A DNA stretch of 7,494 nt. Source: Chloroflexota bacterium. GTDB lineage: Bacteria; Chloroflexota; Anaerolineae; J102. Shown here one piece after another: positions 6,601 through 7,494 of the stretch. Where the stretch lies: positions 1 through 7,494 of the forward strand of contig JAJRXO010000660.1 of assembly GCA_024276255.1 (NCBI GenBank), read 5' to 3'. Each line of letters opens with the position of its first letter. Position 1 is the first letter of the stretch. The notes beneath the pieces were generated by a model, which searched no databases, was not told where the DNA came from, and was given only the letters and a program-made list of their open reading frames with translations. The position numbers and the translations under genes are program-made.

Positions 6601-7494
6601 ACCCAGGTCACCGTGCGTAAAGATTCGGCGCTAGACGGCAGTGTGTACGGTCTGATCTTCGGCCTGAATGATCCGAACACGCTTTCGCAGTTCTATGTCC
6701 TCTGGGTAGATTCGACAGACCGTACCTATCTGGTGCAGAAGTATGATTCGGGTTGGAGCAATGTTACCAATGTGGAGACGGCCCCCAGCATCCGCCTGGC
6801 AGGACAGGCCAACACCCTCAAGGTGCGGCGAACGGGCAATGAGATCCGTCTCTACATTAACGATACCTTCGTCAACAGCTTCACCGATACGGACTATGCC
6901 GACCATGCTTACAGCGGCGTGGCCGTGTGGTCCTACTACGATCGCAATTCAGCCATCAGCTATTTCGATGACTTCAAGATCAGCGTCCCCATCCGTATCC
7001 TTTATGACGACTTCAGCAATCCCTATAGCGGCTGGTTCACAGGCGCCATCGAGGCCTGCCAGGCCCACTATGCCGACGGCGAATATGTCACCACCACCGA
7101 ACCCGCCTGGGCATGCTGGTACAGTTCACCCGGCGGCAGCAGCCCCAACGGCCTGTTCGAAGTCACGGTGCGCCGCCAGGAAAGCGTTTACCCCACGGCC
7201 TATGGCCTCATGTTCGGTGCGAGCGACAGTCTGGACAGCTTCTACGCCCTGCTCGTCGTGCCCGACACGCAGGAATATGTGTTGACCCTCTACGATGGCA
7301 AGTGGTGGGCGCTCACCTGGGACGACATCGAAGACGATGCCTGGCTGTACACACCTGCCATCAATCCCGGCAGTAGCAGCAACCGCCTGCAGGTAATTCG
7401 CGACGGCAACCGCATCGATCTTTACATCAATGACAATTATCTGCAGACCCTTTACAACAACACCTTGCTGGGACAAGGCTACTTTGGCGTTCTC
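3637..7494 (+). CDS. Large exported BNR/Asp-box beta-propeller protein with tandem C-terminal jelly-roll-like domains (3' end outside window)
   Basis: The frame stays open for 1,286 codons to the window edge with no stop. Residues 1-30 are a signal peptide: basic n-region (R2, K10, R12), Leu-rich core at 13-26, possible cleavage after GSA at 28-30. Residues 31-140 are Pro-rich and then helical-looking (RRSNYFVQQRAYPLNDLPLG), a lead-in I associate with such proteins. Residues 142-833 are about 14 blades, each opening with a DPxNPxxxYxG-like strand; 11 carry Asp boxes such as KSTDGGQTW. A Thr/Pro linker (834-933) and two related domains (934-1120 and 1121 on) follow. The propeller resembles the sortilin/GH74-type BNR superfamily, but I cannot identify catalytic residues, so hydrolase activity is not claimed. 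It probably acts outside the cell in carbohydrate or protein binding. The gene has its own ribosome-binding site and is unlikely to be co-transcribed with nrdJ. Confidence 0.9.
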   Translation, partial: MRTLSALSAKPRIILLFLLLLALAGLTGSALRQPPPAQTMLDIAAIPADGGMPWQTDDSCSQCPTPQPTSGSPPAWRLVPPGGPDLPPTAPQEGKAIRRSNYFVQQRAYPLNDLPLGSFTQALAMRNRQMQQYASAQAGMVWQAMGPAPMKNSQLGAQQNDVSGRVKAIAVDPRNSNVVYVGAALGGIWKTTNGGNSWTPLTDDQPSLSTGVIVLDPKNPDTIYVGTGEPTPGGDNYYGIGILKSTNGGASWQHLGQDVFTGLGMSNIVINPNNPQVLYAATARTAVLGPQVPARGIFKSTDGGQTWTGLMGCTDMKCWGASDIVMNPKNPAVLYAAFWGYGIFKSTDRGATWTHLTNGLPPSNFGRVELGISASNPNVLYAGYQYSVPGRYDGALVFKTTDGGQSWQQVQAPNYCTGQCWYDNVIKVHPQNPNMVYFGGSANYQWQPETRIRQVVIRTTDGGQSWQDMSPNDAPNTTLHPDMHAIAFDPSNPNIIWVGNDGGVWKSTNGGQTWINRNNGLGTLQFTGVDVHPNNPAIVFGGMQDNNKAVTHGNTAWDALDVGDGGFAAIDPFNPNIFYGSRYGISFQRNDKGGSAPVDDWPVKTDGIARDDRALFYAPFALDNKRAGILYYGTHRLYRTTNRGESWTAISGDLTKGSQTRGSISTIAPAQSDTRVIYVGTSDGNVQVTSNDGNTWTNVTKPPLPNRWVSEIAVLPDNASTAYVVYNGFNSHTPDAPGHVFKTTTRGQSWQNISGNLPDTPVLSIVLDPAHAGVIYIGTDVGVYRSTNDGGSWQPLGTGLPNVPVVDLALNSAQHVLVAGTHGRSVWKLDLGGTAPPTDTPRPPTATPTRSIHTPTPTPTITPTVPPFTPTHVMYLPVSLRTLTLPHVTITPTPQGTSLPTATPTVTPTTGPTLTPSPTPGGPTPTTTPMPSPLVFADDFSDPGSGWFSGVTGSCQFAYTNGEYGVAVLQSNWVCLSSAPQPQSGNMVTQVTVRKDSALDGSVYGLIFGLNDPNTLSQFYVLWVDSTDRTYLVQKYDSGWSNVTNVETAPSIRLAGQANTLKVRRTGNEIRLYINDTFVNSFTDTDYADHAYSGVAVWSYYDRNSAISYFDDFKISVPIRILYDDFSNPYSGWFTGAIEACQAHYADGEYVTTTEPAWACWYSSPGGSSPNGLFEVTVRRQESVYPTAYGLMFGASDSLDSFYALLVVPDTQEYVLTLYDGKWWALTWDDIEDDAWLYTPAINPGSSSNRLQVIRDGNRIDLYINDNYLQTLYNNTLLGQGYFGVL
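4060..6135 (+). other. Beta-propeller region: 11 Asp-box motifs in about 14 blades
   Basis: This covers residues 142-833 of the exported protein. Asp-box motifs (S/T-x-D/N-x-G-x-S/T-W, each listed from the preceding K/R where present) occur at residues 189-198, 244-252, 299-307, 345-353, 399-407, 458-466, 506-514, 639-647, 689-696, 742-750 and 785-793. The tenth is degenerate, with Thr at the Asp position. Counting the DPxNPxxxYxG blade openings gives about 14, which suggests two seven-bladed propellers. The segment 515-638 between boxes 7 and 8 lacks Asp boxes but contains FGGMQDNN (540-547) and GDGGFAAID (563-571). The region ends with THGRSVWKLDL, a typical closing strand. Confidence 0.85.
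6136..6435 (+). other. Thr/Pro-rich linker with embedded YLP motif
   Basis: Residues 834-933 are dominated by TPTPT-type repeats encoded by CCC/ACG/ACA-rich DNA of low complexity. They give an extended, probably glycosylated spacer between the propeller and the C-terminal domains. In the middle, residues 872-881 (HVMYLPVSLR) interrupt the repeat with a short hydrophobic motif. I recall similar YLP-containing motifs beside Thr/Pro stretches in exported Chloroflexota proteins; this is from memory and was not checked here. Confidence 0.85.
6436..6996 (+). other. Jelly-roll-like domain, copy 1
   Basis: Residues 934-1120 of the exported protein. The domain opens with FADDFSDPGSGWF, then C955, GEY and C975, runs through alternating beta-like strands, and carries LYIND at 1072-1076 before closing with YFDDFKISVP. 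The pattern suggests a concanavalin/LamG or family-16-like beta-sandwich, often carbohydrate-binding. The fold is inferred from pattern only. Confidence 0.7.
6997..7494 (+). other. Jelly-roll-like domain, copy 2 (cut by window end)
   Basis: Residues 1121-1286 repeat the previous domain: YDDFSNPYSGWF, C1141, GEY, C1160, a YGLMFGASD segment matching YGLIFGLND of copy 1, and LYIND at 1262-1266. Protein similarity is clear but the DNA has diverged, so the duplication is old. The final strands and any further domains or surface anchor lie past the window. Confidence 0.7.

Overview
The window looks like bacterial chromosome from a member of the Chloroflexota, probably of the Anaerolineae/Caldilineae type. 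This is inferred from the third gene: a very large exported beta-propeller protein with a Thr/Pro (TPTPT) linker that carries a short YLP-type motif, an architecture I associate with that phylum. The moderately high GC content and the use of a cobalamin-dependent ribonucleotide reductase fit but do not prove it. All three genes are on the + strand.

Region 1 (1-3095) is a deoxynucleotide-synthesis locus. A complete nrdR (25-471) encodes the zinc-ribbon/ATP-cone repressor of ribonucleotide reductase genes. After 133 bp comes a complete nrdJ (605-3064), an 819-residue class II, adenosylcobalamin-dependent ribonucleotide reductase with all expected catalytic and redox cysteines. NrdR senses ATP/dATP and would be expected to control nrdJ, although I could not find a convincing NrdR box. 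A perfect 14-bp inverted repeat starts 3 bp after the nrdJ stop and probably closes the transcript.

Region 2 (3096-3636) is about 540 bp without a supportable gene. It holds a second, unrelated 17-bp perfect inverted repeat, a possible sigma70-like promoter far upstream of the next gene, and a good ribosome-binding site just before that gene.

Region 3 (3637-7494) is one open reading frame of 1,286 codons that runs off the window without a stop. It begins with a signal peptide and a proline-rich N-terminal segment. Next come about 14 beta-propeller blades, 11 of them with recognisable Asp-box motifs and most likely forming two seven-bladed propellers. A roughly 100-residue Thr/Pro-rich linker then leads to two tandem copies of a jelly-roll-like domain, the second cut by the window edge. 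All ten cysteines fall in five close pairs, as expected for an extracellular protein. Its substrate or ligand cannot be deduced from the sequence.

I see no CRISPR array, tRNA, rRNA, transposase or defence system. The parts most worth a second look are the architecture of the exported protein and the two spacer palindromes.
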